Positions 22,795 to 37,600 of a DNA stretch of 64,000 bases are shown here, in pieces (position 1 is the stretch's first letter; the number at the start of each line of letters is the position of its first letter). A model generated the notes under the pieces. The model was not told the origin of the DNA. It saw only the letters and a list, made by a program, of their open reading frames with translations, and did not search any database. Position numbers and translations under genes: made by a program. The stretch is from Zychaea mexicana (Eukaryota > Mucoromycota > Mucoromycetes > Mucorales > Lichtheimiaceae): NCBI RefSeq assembly GCF_025766255.1, contig NW_026516693.1:124001-188000 (forward strand). The letters are read 5' to 3'.

Positions 22795-25700
22795 TTACAC
22801 TGGTTCTTCTTTGGACTGTACTTGTGCTAAATATGGTTGCAAGCAGTGCCGTCTGAGGACTTCAGCAAGCGACTTCTGATTCATTGGTTTCGTAAGATAC
22901 CTATGTGTCAGCAGTATAGAACGAGATATTAGTATGTAAGTCATTCATTAACTTATACTAGGACCGTTGCCATCACAAATGATCAACAACTTACACAGTC
23001 ATGCCAGCTTTCAAACATATATCGCGTGCGCTTTTTTGGATGTCAGCTGTCAATGCGACGATAGGAAGACAGGTGGTCCTTTGCTCAGCAGTTTCGATTT
23101 CACGTATTCTTCTTGTTGCTTCAACACCGTCACACTATGTCATTTGCAAGATGAAGTTGCATATCAGTTACAACTGTTAAAGTTGAATTTGAATAGAAAA
23201 AAGGGGCGTTCCAAACCTTTGGCATGTGGTGATCCATAAAAGAGATAGAGAAGTATCCTGGAGGATGACTTTGCCATGCTTCCACTGCTTCCAGACCGTT
23301 ATTGGCGCAGATGACTTTGAAACCAAGTCGTGTGAGCTGTTTGTATAGTAACTTTTGCGCAACCGGGTTGTCTATTTACAAGTAATTTAACACTTTTTAG
23401 ATATCCTCAAACTCACTCCTTTCATCGCTCAAAACATTCCAGGCTTGCAGATTATATAAAGCGTTGTATACATACCTTCGGCTGCGAGAATGTTCATGTT
23501 GCTAAATAGCTCACGTTCCTCCTGTGTAATCACCTCACTGGGATCACAGACTTTTCTGCCTTCTGAGCTTGCACGTGCCGCCATAATCGGTCGCGGTGTT
23601 GACGCTGGCGAGGAAGAAGTTTGGTGCAGCATCTCTACCATGGTTCTAAGCAACGCCTTCCGACGCAATGGAACTGCCATACAGACGACGGCTCGTCGAT
23701 TCTCCTTAATCATGTTCGTGCTGAGTAGAGTGTTTGCGCTGCCTGAGGATGATGGTACGGCGGCAACAACGCGTTCGGTGAAATCATTGCTTTGAAGCTC
23801 ACCATCATTATGAGTGGTGGATACAGTGGGTGCTGCATTGAGATGTTGGTTCCTTCCTAGCATATCTCCCATAGCGCCTGTCGGGTAATGCATAACCAAG
23901 ATACATTGGGCACGCTCCAAAAACTTTTTAAGATGGGTCGCCCACGATTGAAATTCAGGATCGTGCGTCAAAAACAAACCAACAACAATGATCGGATAAT
24001 CGGTGGCCTGACACGCGAGTAGTTCTTGAACTGAGCATGCACCATTCACTGTAATTCCCGGAAGTAATCGCTGCACCATTGAAACGGTCGACGTGTGCTT
24101 ATCGGCAACCAGTACACGCGTTCCCTTGACTTCTTGTATAATACCTGTAATCCGCTCAATCCGTTTTTTACATTGCTCGGGTACTGGTGTTGTTCTGATG
24201 CTGAAGAAAAAGTTGGACCCCTTAGATGATTCGCTCTTTACATCAATTTTACCAGACATAAGCGTGACGAGCTGCAAGCAGATCGATAGACCCAATCCAG
24301 TTCCACCGTATTTGCGGCTAATTAACGGTATTGGTGAGTAACAGGTAAATTATCTCTATTCTGCAAATGGCCTTTGCGTATTTATAAAACATACGTTGTG
24401 CTTCCATCCACCTGTGAGAATGGAACAAACAGAGCTTTGCGCTGTTCGTCACTGATGCCAATCCCTGAGTCGATCACTTCAAACAAGAGTGTCACTTCGT
24501 TGTCATCACCATCGCTGGAGCCAGTTGCTTCCTTGTCGACGGAGCATCGAATTTGGATTTCGCCTTCATGTGTAAACTTGATGGCGTTTCCAAGAAGATT
24601 GATAATAATTCTAAAATAACATTAAAGCAGCAAATTTAGTATTTCACGGTACTTGGGGAACGGATAATGGCCGATATGATTGTGGGAAAAGATGCAATAC
24701 TTACTGGCGAAGACGATTCGCATCGGCCATCACTACAGCTGGCACATCGGGTGCGATATCGTAGGTAATATTGATCCGCTTCTGAATCGCCATAGCAATC
24801 AGCATTTCTACCACGTCGGTAACAGCGTCCTCAATTATGACCTCGGAAAGATCCAAAGAAACCTTGCCTGCTTGCAGTTTTGAGAAATTGAGCAAATCAT
24901 CAATAAGTCGAAGCAGCATTTCGCATGATTCCTTTGCAGTTTTGACAAGATCACGTTGTTCAGGATCCAGTCTACATAACGTTACTCTATCAATACTCGT
25001 GTTAAAACAATGACTATAGGTTGTAACCATAACTTACTCTGTATCAGCTAAAAGTGATATCATGCCATAAAATCCAGAGAATGGTGTACGAATTTCATGG
25101 CTCATGTTGGCCAAAAATATCTCACGAAGTCGTGTAGCTCGAACAGCTGCTTCTTTACTCCGCCGGGCCTCTTCAAGCGCTTCTTTTTGCATTTCAATCA
25201 TCCTAAATAGAGAAAAGAGAGGGAGGAGGAGTTAAATAATTATAATTATCAGTATTGCTACTAGACCGCAAATATGAAAAAATTAAAATAAATGATACGT
25301 ACCTCATATTTGCCATTGTAGCATGCTGTACAGATTTAAACAAGAAAGCATTGGCGGTCGAGATGCCCATTTGCTGACACAAAAGACTTAGCACCGTGAT
25401 ATGTCTTTGAGTGAATACGCCAACTGTGCCTTCAATGAGCAGACAGCCAACCGTTCGACACTTGTGAATTATTGGCATACATATCACCGACTTTTCGCCT
25501 GTACACTCAAACCAAGTGCCTACTGCAAAGCGTGAATCCTTTTTAACGTTGTGGATGAAAATGCTTTCCGATGTGTGCATGGTGTGGTTGATAATTTTGC
25601 TTGAGACCAGATGCTCGGCTTCATCAAGCGGTTTCGGTGGATCGTACGTAACAATCGGCTCGTTCTGACCTCCGTAAGCACATACACCATACATTTCGTC

Positions 25701-28700
25701 TCTGACAACAATAGCACCGCAATCTGCGCCACTGTTTTCGAAAATTATGCTCATCATGGAACTTAAAAGTGCATCAAAACGGACCTCAGAGCTCATTACT
25801 TGCGAGCTTTTTAGAATGGATGCCATATCCACCTGTTCATTTAAAAGTGGTTCAGCTTATTACATACAGCAATAAATGAAAATTATAGTATAGCTTAACA
25901 TAAAAGAACAATGTACACTTACGATATCCAGGTATTGGAGTGTTTGTTCTGTGGTGACAGGTGGTATGCTTTCGTTGGTGTAAGGTTCGTTTATGATGGC
26001 AGAATTGCTTGGATTATGAACAAGCTCATGTGCGGATGGCGTACTCCAGTCGTTAGGTGACGTTCTTCCACCAGGATAGGGAAGCGTGTCCGTTTGAATA
26101 CCCACTTCATGCGGATCAGCTCGATCATCATTAAAGTCGCTCAATAGCTGTGCAAACTTGGTGCTGACATGACGCGCTTTACCGTACGATCCGTGGCACA
26201 TGTACATATTGATAGCCTAAAAATATAGAATATTATTATCGAGAATTTTACCTAATCCCAAGCCGTAAATGTCTACTATACCTTTTTGACAAAGCCATAA
26301 GCAACATTACGGAGTCCGACACGATCGTAGAAAGCACCCGTGTACTCATGCATAACGCATAGCTCAAGGTACCAATCTCCTTCACGGGCTTGATTGATGG
26401 CATCTTCGTATAAGCGACCGGCTCGTAAAACATCAGGCGATTCGCCCAATCCTGCAAGTTCGGCTTCCACAAAAGTCCAGTACATGGAATAGTTTATGGC
26501 GCTATGAACAGCCCATTCACGCACAAACTCTTGATTTGCTCGAATTTGTTTTAGGTACTCGTCTTTTCGTTCTGGATCTTGGCGGCACTTTTCGAGTAAC
26601 CCTAGCGAAAAATAGAAGAGCGCCATGCGCGTGTGACGGTGACATGGGTGGACATGTAGTGTACGGAAGCACCGATAGCCTACTTCAACGGCTGTATCCA
26701 AATGGCCATAGAGCACAAGCGGTATAATCTTAAATGATTCATACCAATTCAGCACCAGTTCAGGATTTGAGCTTTGTTTGCAGCTTTCGGTAAGGAAATG
26801 CTCATCGTTGAACCCATCATCTCCGTCAAACACCTCTGGAGTATCGATGTAGGTATGTCCTTGTAGCGCCTTTGTTAAGCGAATAATGCACATAGCAAAG
26901 CTGTTCATGTCAATTGACGCGGACCAAGAGTGAATGTCTTCATAGCTTCGTTCAGCTTCTTGCAGCGTAACGCTGCAGTTGTATCCGTTGTAAAACATCA
27001 GTGTGCAAATGTGAACCAGATGGAAAGCGACGTAAATCCGGTCTCCTGCAGACATGCTAAAGTTCATACCAGTCTGATAAAACTGGAATGACTCTCGTTG
27101 GTGGTGGTTCCATAAGATGAGAAATGCGGGATATAGACTATATGCTCGTCCTTTTTCTTGGTTACTACCATGCCTGTCAGCAAGCGATATACCGATTGTT
27201 CCCAGTTTCTAAAGAATAAACCTTTCATTAGTTGCTGCACATCAAGTAGCAAACTGTATACTAGATATAAAAAACATACTTCTGCAAATGCGTACTTCTG
27301 AAACTCGTTCACGTAGCCCAAACCGGCGAACATGCAGGCATTTCCGGTACCACCGACTGGACCCTTTGTCAGTGACAGTTTCAAAATCCGACACGCCCAG
27401 TAATACATTTCACGCTTTTGTCCGCTCCAGTATGATAAAGTAAGTCTAAAAGAGTATATTGTACACAGAGATGTAATATTAGCCATATAATCACATTCGA
27501 CTACTAGAGTATAATGATTATTGCTACTTACAGCTCTTCCATAACACCTAATGTTCCAATTAACGAAGGGTCGTTGCAGGCTGGCAGTTGTAGAATATTA
27601 TTCACACCAAGCTTATCAACCAACTCTTCAATTTCATTGTACAGGCTGGCCAGTCCCTCCTCGCTCGTATCCAAGCGGGATCGCTCGTCTGAAAGATCGT
27701 CCATACATCGAAAGAGTGCAGCGCGCCCTTTTGAATGCAATTGCAATCCAAAGTAGTATCTTGCTTGAATACGGTACGCATGCATACGGTCACTTGGTGT
27801 TCGCGAGTTCTGGAATACGGCTTCCAATAAGATTTCTGTTTGCTCGAGCTCACCCACAGTCCAACTAAGGGCTGCGCTATTTGTGTAAAGGGTCAATGTC
27901 GTTCGGTAATCGTCGTCGTTCACCCACTGCGTTTCAGGGTTCCCGAGCTTTACTGCGCACATATAGTAGGCGAAAGCCATACGGTGGGCACCAGTCGTTC
28001 GTCCTTTGTTGCCAGATTCGATGAGAATATGTCGATAGCGTTCTTTATCATCCCTTTTGATCAAGAGATTAACGCATTTGAGCAAGTGATCGGCCACCAG
28101 AAAAGTATCCACGGTTTTTTCTAAGTGGTGATTATTGATATTGCTAACGGTAAGCACAGCAGAAGCTTCTGAAGAAATCACTCACGTATAAGCTGTTATA
28201 AAGCTAGAATCTACAAGAATTCGTTACGGTACCTTCCATCATATATTGTGCAATCTTAAAGTGGATCTTGGCGCGTGTTCCAGGGTTAACGAGTTCGGCT
28301 GCTGCTTGTGAAATACGGTCATGACTCCATTTAAACTCGTCGGCACCAATTGACATAATATAACCTTCTTGTAAAACAGCTTGTAATCCACTAATTGGGT
28401 CGTCTCTACTGCCGGATACCGAAGATGTCGATTCGGCGGTCATTTTTCGATGAATACGTACTCTACTAGCACGTCTATTATTTCTATGCGACGATGATGA
28501 CAACAATAAACTGCTGGCGCTGCTGCTAATGTCATCGTCATTGTTGTATTCATCATCGCTGTTGTCAAGCATAGTTGCTGAAGCAGTCATTCGTTCGTCT
28601 ATAGCTGTTCTGTCGCTAACAATGCTATCATCATCATCATCATCGTTGTCGTCGTTATTATTGTTGACCACCAGTTTTTTAACTGTATCCCAGGAAAAAG

Positions 28701-31700
28701 TATCGCCCACAAATGATGCCCACTTAAGTATAGCACGACCAGCGCGCGGGAGCTCTCGTAGTCGGGCAACCATAAAATCCAGCTGTTGCGAATCAAAGGA
28801 ATCGTTCTCGTCGAGCATAGTTGCGTCTTCTATTTCTCTAAGGTCGAACTGCCACTCGTTCTTTTTCCAGTCGTAGAATATAAGCTTTTTTCGTTCGAGC
28901 GTTCTTAATAGCTGTGCCACATAGAACGCATTGCCTCGAGTTCGTTTAAATATAATCTCGGCGAGTGGAATAATAGCGTCGCGGTTAATATCGCGTGGTC
29001 GGTGTAAGGTGTCACAGAGAAAGTCGACGAGAGGATCCATTCCGAGTGCTTCGATTCCAATAAAGTGGACATTGGCGATTTTGTTTTCGAGTAGCTCCGC
29101 TAACTTGTCTGTAACCTCCTGGTCGCGGTAGGAAATAAATATTAAGAGCTGCACTCGAGACAGGATCAGGCTTTCGATAAGTTCCAGTGATGGCTCGTCT
29201 GATAACCAGTGAAAAAAGCCACGGTTATTTTTTGTTTTTATTGATGAGCAAAGGCATGGAATTATTGTTGCATCAGCATAGTCGTAAGATGTTCCTTTTA
29301 GCCTTACCTGCTTGATGAAGGTCATCTAAGAACTATATACGCGCATTTTGTGTTATCAACATACAATATAAATTATTATATCATCAATAATTATTATGAA
29401 CTCTTAATGTGACGAAAACTATGATGAAAACATGAGGTACAACATTGTTTTAACTCATATTCCATATATAAATATACATACCAATGTCGTCATTCGCCAG
29501 TGAGTAATTGCTCGAAAAACTTCAACATACAAGTTATGGAACCGTGTTCGTGCTTCCATGTCATCGATCATATGGGTATTTGAAGAAGGGGGAGCTATTG
29601 TTGCCGGGTTATCGCTGTGACCATCCGTAGTCTTGTTACTGCTACCGTTGGCTGCGTCCAGATCCAGTAATGGCTTGAGCTCCGGGACAAAGTCCGTCAT
29701 TAAACTCACGTTCGAATATTGAGCCCCAAGTGATATCTTGAGATGCTCATAGAACGAATGAATCTCCTCTTCTGATTCAGAGAGGATTTGTTGCAATATA
29801 TGAGACAGTGATCTTATAACTGCACTGTACGGAACTTTGTTTCGACTATCGAATTTCGAAATTGCCACATAACTGTACCAAAAAACACATGTACGACAGA
29901 TTAATCATCGATTTTTCTTTGCTTCAAGCTGTACTACAACTAATAAGATACAATATATAGTATCGGAGCTTACCCATTTTGGCGAGCTGTTGATTGCACC
30001 TCAGTAAATAAAGTGGACTTGCCTAATAAAGGGAGTATGCTTTATGAGTGTGTGGCGGGGTAACCTTGTGTGTAAGCAAAATAGAAACCAAACGTTTTTA
30101 CCAATGCCTCCAGGGCCATATACACCAACGATGGTGGTCGTTACTCTAGTGTTGTTAACAACTATTCTGCTAGTAATACTAGAAGTGTCACTTCCGTCTA
30201 AAGCACCACTATAGTAGCTTGGGGAAGCAGTAAATTTTTGACAACCAATACCGTCGGGATTGCTGTCCGTTTTAGAAATATCGCTAGCCAAGTCAGTTGC
30301 CGTCTCTGCACTGCTCACGTGGCACGCTGCAGCTGTATAGGCTTTTGAGCGACTGCTGTTGCGGATCCCTAGCGACTTGTATAGTCCAGCACACCGTTCA
30401 ATGATAAAAGTCATTTCTGATAACACTTCTTGTCGACCGTATATCATTTTGGGTAGCGTAAAGACTGATGCAATGTCATGCTGTGCCAACGGAAACGATG
30501 GGATTGACTATTTTTAAAGTTATAACCTTTTTGTATGAATTTTTTTATCATTTTATGATCCGCTCATCTTTTTTGCTAGCAGATATAGGACGTCAGCAGC
30601 ATTGCCTCTCATAGATTACCTCGGTATTGGATGTTTGTGCAGTCTTTAAGAGCTCAAGGCATTCCTTCAAATCGGATCGGACGCCATGAGCACTTGTGTA
30701 GCGATCATCGGGTGCCTACATAGGAATGTAAAATTACTGCTGTCTAAAAAGGAGAGGCTCTTTTTCTGCTACAGTGCCAAAATGACTATTAACCTTATTC
30801 GTCATTTTTTCGATAATGCGGGAAAGCACCTCAGGAATATTGGGTTGCAATTCGTATGCCAATGATATTTTACGGCTTAGCACGCCATTTAAAATACCCA
30901 GCGGGCCACCATCGAAAGGTTTCTTTCCTGTTAACAAGGTAAAGAACACGATACCTAAGGAATAAATGTCGGATCGGTGATCTGGAGCATACGTTGTACG
31001 TCCTGTCTGCTCGGGGCTCATGTACATCAACAAGCTCTGCAACAGCTCCATAGACCCCTTATTGTTCGTTGTTTTTCGCCAGCCCTCTGTTGTTAACAAG
31101 CTATCTCGGTACCAGAAAAAAATAATAGTATAGGATCATGGGCGTGACACGAGGTGAGATCACTCAAAGCTGCGTATAGAAAATTGTAGCGGTGGATCGT
31201 TATGTAAAAGGTGATAACATTTACCTTTCGAGTGATTTTGAGCCTGAGCCAAAGTTCCATAGCTTGACAGGACCATCGTCTGAGCCGCTCCACTGAAACG
31301 ATGCCGGGCGCACCTCACCGTGGATAACACCGTGCCGATGTATGTATTCCAGGCAGTTCAAAGCTTTGATCGCAAAACGTAAAAAGGCACCGAGATCACC
31401 ACACATATTACGGTCATACTCGCTACCATTAGCATCTTCTAGACCTCGTAAGATGGACTCTTTTACAATTGATGAAGTCGTGCTTTCGTTCTGCCTATGG
31501 TAAAGGAAGCTTTGGCCATCATCAGAGTAAATGGCGACGGTCAATCCGCTTGGTAAATTAATGAATTCCAATGGTCGGACTATCGAACCAAGTGATGTCA
31601 ATAATTTGTGCCTGTGCTTCCCGTCAACCCAGCAAATCATTCTTCGGTATTAAAATTACCAATATGTGAAGGACCGTCGTTATATTGATACAATTTTTTC

Positions 31701-32020
31701 ATGATATAAAATTCGCGCTCGAGCCTTAATGAGCTTGAAGACACTTTTGCAACAACCGGGCTCTTGTTACTGATTCTATTGTCAATGTTAATTTAGGAAT
31801 GTCACTTGGTTTTTGTTGGACGCGCAATTTGCATCTTATTCTTTTTTTAACCCAAGACCGTAATTGCGTACCTAAATCCACAAACAACATCTACGTTTTC
31901 GCTGTGTGCTAAAATCGGTGTTGGGTATATAAAGTGATATCCTTGTACACCTGACAATACACTCGACAAAGTTGTTGTCGATCCCGCTGTCAAGGAGCTA
32001 CTTGATTCCGAGATCGACAT
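22795..32020 (-). CDS. group X hybrid histidine kinase A (Mak2/Mak3/Chk1-type): pseudokinase-AAA-GAF-HisKA-HATPase-REC
   Basis: Start ATG at 32020 ([20 protein letters not shown]), stop at 22795, about 20 exons. Order: kinase-like domain (about 31.9-30.7 kb) with VVAKV, a degenerate catalytic loop [11 protein letters not shown] instead of HRD..N, WNFG instead of DFG, then an intact YMSPEQTGR and [11 protein letters not shown]; ATPase with Walker A GPGGIGK split by an intron near 30.1 kb and Walker B-like FLDDLH; long helical repeats (28.2-26.2 kb); GAF (25.83-25.30 kb); His[16 protein letters not shown] with the His codon at 25097-25099; HATPase with [12 protein letters not shown] (24.3 kb); receiver with phospho-Asp in SFMDHHMP (23232-23234) and Lys in LTKP near the end. 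Group X kinases are soluble sensors; in fission yeast Mak2/Mak3 pass peroxide signals through Mpr1. Unlike B, it has an extra intron inside the kinase-like domain (about 31105-31222). Confidence 0.9.
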
Positions 32021-34684
32021 GAGCAAGAACTCTTAGATACAAATTGAAAGATTTATGTATGCAGGTAGATCTTTGTATATGCCCAAAAAATGAAAGAAAG
32101 GAGGAGTTAGGTGGAGAAAGAGGTAAATGAGAAAGAGAGAACAGTAGAGATGTACGTGTAAGGCAGATGTAGTACTACTACTCCAATCCAGTCGATAGAC
32201 AAGGAGATTTTTAGGATAGGATATGTCATTAGTGCTATTAAAAGAATGCGCCGCCGCGACAGTTCAGTATGACATTCTATACTACTCTGGTTAGTAGGGA
32301 GTGCTGCAGGGGGGTGTTCATTTTGCAAACCCTGATTTTCTTAGAGTCTGTTTCCCGGTCTACAATCCAAGTTGAGTTATCAGAATCGTTTTCTCAAAAG
32401 TTTTCTTCTTACTATGTCACTCTGTTTACATGTAATGTGCAAAGCGGTGATTGCTTCCGAAAATTATGCAGCAGAATCCAACACCGCTTTTCTTTTGTCA
32501 TTACACCCATGCGCACAGGTAGCATGTATGCCGAATAGGAAACTTACTATAGATATTCTGCTGCTACTCACGTCAGCTGCTCTGCTATGAGAACAATCCC
32601 GGGCTCACAGAGGTTGCAATGAGGAGTGTCTAATTATTTGTTCACGTTATAGTGCGTCTATTATAATGCACCTAGTCACAACAGAAACCTGCCTGCTAAT
32701 TAACTGACCCACCGAACAATACAATAATCAGCTACCACAATTAAAGATTGTAATTATCAGTAGCTGATAACTTTTCCCTTTTTTTTCGTGATCTAAAGTA
32801 TAATGAGTGTTCTTAAAAGCTATTCTCATACGCTCGTAACAGTAGCTATTTCTAAGAGTACAATTATGGAATGTTGTGCCTAACCGGTTTGTCTTCTCCA
32901 TGACTGTGCAAAAAAGGAACAGGAGATCGAGAAGAGAGCGGGGTCGTGATGAAATGGATCGAATGGCGTTTCTTTCAAAAAACTCCATTGTCCGCGCTTA
33001 GTGAGCATGACATCAACGCGCATACATTCGACACGCGGCCTCCGCCGTGGTTTTATTTTCTCTCACGAACTCTAAAAAGTACAAGACAGATGGTTAGTAC
33101 ATTACCCTTTCTACATTATATTAAGAAAGAGAATTGTTAGCAGTAGTAAAAAGTAGCGGTATACTGTCTCTTACCGCTTGCGTATCATAAATCGCATCGT
33201 ATAAACATAATATCGACTCATTCAGAGACTTCGTAGCAGTTTATGCGTTTTCCAATTACACTTCAGCAGATAAACGTTACTATAAGGGATTACACGGACC
33301 TCTACTATACCTACATTTTCTTTTGACGTTGGACACATCTCGGGCTTACATTTGAGCTGTTAATGTAACAGCAATTTTTTTATATCCCTGCTATCATCCT
33401 TTGATTTAAGCTTAATATACGCTAACAAACATAATACAAGATTCGTATGACGACGATATCCTTAGGCTATTCAATATTATCTCTTTTATGACAGCACTGT
33501 TGTATCCCAGGCGCCTTCGTTGTCAGGCATGCCAGCCATTCATCATTAGTTTCTGAAGGTTGTACAACACAGTTGTCAGTTGTACAGTATCATGATGACA
33601 TGATGTACAAAACACAAGGTCAGGAAACTGCATAAACAAAAAGAAGCAATTGTGCAGCCCAAGTACCTATGCATAATGCTAAGCAGACTAAAATATTCCT
33701 GTACTTCTAGCAATCAGCGCTATGAACTGTGCTAATTATAAATATACCATTAATGATGATAATCAATAATGGCTGTCTATACATCGTTGATAGAAAAAAA
33801 ATGCTGATAATTATAGGAATATCCGGTAGACTTCGATAAAGCCCTTGATTTACCATAGTAAGTATCACCATAGTGTTATTATTCGTTCGTGTCAGTTGCA
33901 AATACAGCAACAGTTTTAATTTGTAAGGTCTAGACACGCGCTCAGAGTTTTCCGACTCCCACATTGTTCTCCTCTAGTGAATTACTCCGCCAACACTGCG
34001 ATCTTTGTTGATATCTGCATCCCCCTTTCGTCGTCATCATGACCTTCTGAAAAATGCTATACGCTACAGGTATCAAGTTATCCCGAACTCCCGCAACAGA
34101 AGGAAATAAGGGATACCACAGTAGTTCTTTGCCTTCTTACTCAACTATATAGATCCACACGAACGTGCTTTCCAGTTTCACTAGAACCCAGACATACTAT
34201 ACATCTATGTACGAGCTGTTCAGAAGTTTTTCAGCATAGCAACTGACAACATGACAGACGGAATTTAGCATCACAACAACTGAGAAGCGCCGCTGCTGTC
34301 CCACTTCTGGTTCGCTGTATAGCTTTTGTTTCAGATCGCAGCGGATACATTCGACAAACGACATTACTGTAGATACTTTACCATCTGAACTATCTGTACT
34401 ATAGAGCTAACATAGGTACAGTAATAAATGTTTTAGATATAAAGAGACGTCGTTGACTTCTGTCCTCAATCTTCCTACATTTGGCAGCTCTCTTCATCTG
34501 GTACGTCTCCTCGCTTCACCACTTTACATTCACATACCAGGGTGGGCTATGTAGTATCAAGTACAGTATATGAGAATGCAGATAATTATATGCTATGTGT
34601 TGTACTAATACTATTATAAGATTACAGTATGCTCAATAAACAATCCATGTAACTATCATTCTATTGTCGGCTACTACTTGCATT
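32021..34684. other. intergenic region between histidine kinase genes A and B
   Basis: About 2.7 kb, AT-rich. It should hold the promoter of A next to 32020 and the 3' UTR of B next to 34685. Only short frames without motifs are present. I see no transposon coding remnant between these two paralogues. Confidence 0.5.
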
Positions 34685-37600
34685 CTATAAAACATGGCGA
34701 TTTTCAAATTTTTTACTATTGTGGCAAAAACGGCGTATAGTGTCCGTCAGCAATTTCATGTTTACAGGTTTTGTTAAGAATCTATGAGAAAATAGTTTGT
34801 TAACAGAAGAGTTATACTTAAATGAGATTTAAAGCTATGTCAACTTACCCATCCATTCCTACAGCCAAGCATGTCTGCCGAGTGGAATCCTGGATGTCTG
34901 CTGTCAACGTGATAATAGGGAGGCGTGTGGTCCTCTGTTCATCAGCTTCGATTTTGCGTATTCTCCTTGTTGCTTCTACTCCGTCACACTAACAATGTTC
35001 GTACGCACATAAGGCGATTGGTCAGAGAATTCAAACGGATATGTAAATGAGAAAGAGCGTTTTCAAACCTGTGGCATATGGTAGTCCAGTAAACTGACGC
35101 AGAAATATCCAGGGGGATGATTCTGCCAAGCTTCTATGGCTTCTAAGCCATTATTTGCCAAATCAACTTGAAATCCTAGTCGTGTGAGCTGTTTATATAG
35201 AAGTTTTTGTGCAACAGGATTGTCTACATTATCGAGATACATAGTGTCAGAGGATAAAACAAATTTGTTACAAAATGCCCCACTTAGAATCAAGATATTA
35301 TACCTTCGGCCGCCAAAATATGCATAGTACTAAACAGACTCTGCTCTTCTGGTGTTATTATGGTGCTCGTTCCGTTAGCGACTTTGTGCCTCGCTGAAAG
35401 CACCGCATTTGTAGGCTGTGGTAAATCGGCACTTTGCTGGAGTATTTCCACCATAGTCCGTAATAAACGGTGCCGCCGAACTGGAACGGCGATACGCACC
35501 ATTGCATGTTGATCCATTCGACGTACAGGGATACCTATACTGCTCCCACCCTCCATAATCTCTCCTAATAATTCTCCAACGACGCCGCTTGGATAATGCA
35601 TAACAACAACGTATCGTACTTGATCGACGGCTTTTTGTAAATGGTACCACCATTCTTTGAAATGCAAGTCGCTTGTTAAGAACATGCCGACAATTAAAAT
35701 ATTGTACTTGCATTTATCTCGAGAGACGAGCTCGTCAACAGAGCAAGCACCGTCCACCGCTACGCCAGGCAATAGCTGTTTAATCATGCTTATTGTCGAA
35801 ACATGTGCTCCAGCGACCAACACACGAGCGTTCCGTAAGCTGTCCAGTAATCTTGCAATTGCATCGTTGCGTTTTAAGCTCTTGTCACGAATTCGGGAAA
35901 CGCGAGCAGTAAAGTTAAAGTTGCTGCCTTTTCCTGGAGTGCTTTCGACATTAATTTCACCAGACATCAACTGGACAAGCTGTAAGCATATAGATAGCCC
36001 TAATCCAGTACCACCATATTTTCGCCTATTTTACATAAACAGTTTGTTTAGTGACTTATGGAAAACGATTCAAATGTTACCCTGCAAACGTCCATATACT
36101 TACGTGGTGCTTCCATCGACTTGAGAGAACGGGACAAACAATACTTTACGCTGCTCTTCGCTTATGCCAATACCGGTGTCAATGATTTCAAATAACAGTG
36201 AGACTTGTTCATCGGATACTCTTCGTCTTCTGTTGGATTTGGCAAGTGAGCAACGGATGTTAATTTCACCTTCGTGTGTAAACTAATTAGATTTGAAAAA
36301 TACAAGCATCAGATAAATGTAAGAGCTCGTCGATAGTCTCTAGTGTTGTTTTAGTAGTACCTTGATAGCATTTCCAAGTAAATTTATAATAACTCTGTAT
36401 TTAAGAACATTCCGCTTATGAGGTAAGTATGATGGAAAGAACTAATCTAAAGCCAATATTCGGTACGTACTGTCTCAGACGGTTTGCATCAGCCCTCACA
36501 ACCGATGGGACGTCGCTAGCAACTGTATATGTGACGTTGATACGCTTTTGTATTGCCATGGCGATGAGCATTTCGATCACGTCTGCCAGCAGCTCGTCGA
36601 TCACAACGGGGGATAAATCCAATGAGACTTTGCCGGCTTGTAGTTTCGAGAAGTTCAACAGATCGTCGATAATGCGCAGTAGCATCTTGCAAGACTCTTT
36701 GGCGGTTTTTACAAGATCTTGCTGCTCAGAGTCCAATCTGTAATTAAGCTTAGCAGGTATGAAGCTCAATGTACTTTCTCACATTATACCACTTACTTAG
36801 TATCTGCTAACAGTGAAATCATGCCGTAGAATCCCGAAAATGGTGTGCGGATTTCGTGGCTCATGTTAGCCAAAAAGATTTCACGTAAGCGAGTAGCCTT
36901 GTCGGCTGCTTCTTTACTTTTGCGGGCTTCTTCCAGTGCTTCCTTTTGCAGTTCGATCATTCTATTAATTAATTAGACAGCCGTTTTGATAAGTTGATTT
37001 TTAAATGGAGATATGACGCCGAGAAGCCCCAACAACTACCTCATATTAGCCTTGGTAGCACGCTGCACAGATTTGAACAAGAATGCATTCGTGATAGAGA
37101 TGCCCATTTGTTGACATAGTAGGCTCAGTACAGTGATGTGTCTTTGGGTGAAAATACCAACCGGGCCTTCAATGAAAAGGCAGCCTGCCATGGCACTTTT
37201 GTGCACAATAGGGATACAGATAACTGATTTACTTCCTGTGCGGTTAAACCACGGACCTACTGAGAATCGCGAATCTTGTGCCACATCCCGGATGAAGATA
37301 CTTTCGCCAGTATTTATGGTGTGATGTACGATGCGATTGGATATAAGCTTGTCCTTCTCCGAAAGCGAAAGTGGGGGGTCGTAAGTGGTCATCGCGCCTT
37401 CTTTGCCGTATGCACATACACCGTGATTTTCGTCCTTGATAATAACAGCAACGCAATTCGCTCCACTGTTCTCGAAAATGATATTCATCATAGATCTTAA
37501 TAACTCTTCAAATCCGATTTCCGACGACATCACTTGCGAAGATTTTAAAATTGACGCCATGTCCAGCTAATTATTACAGAAAAAAAGCGATCAGAACCTG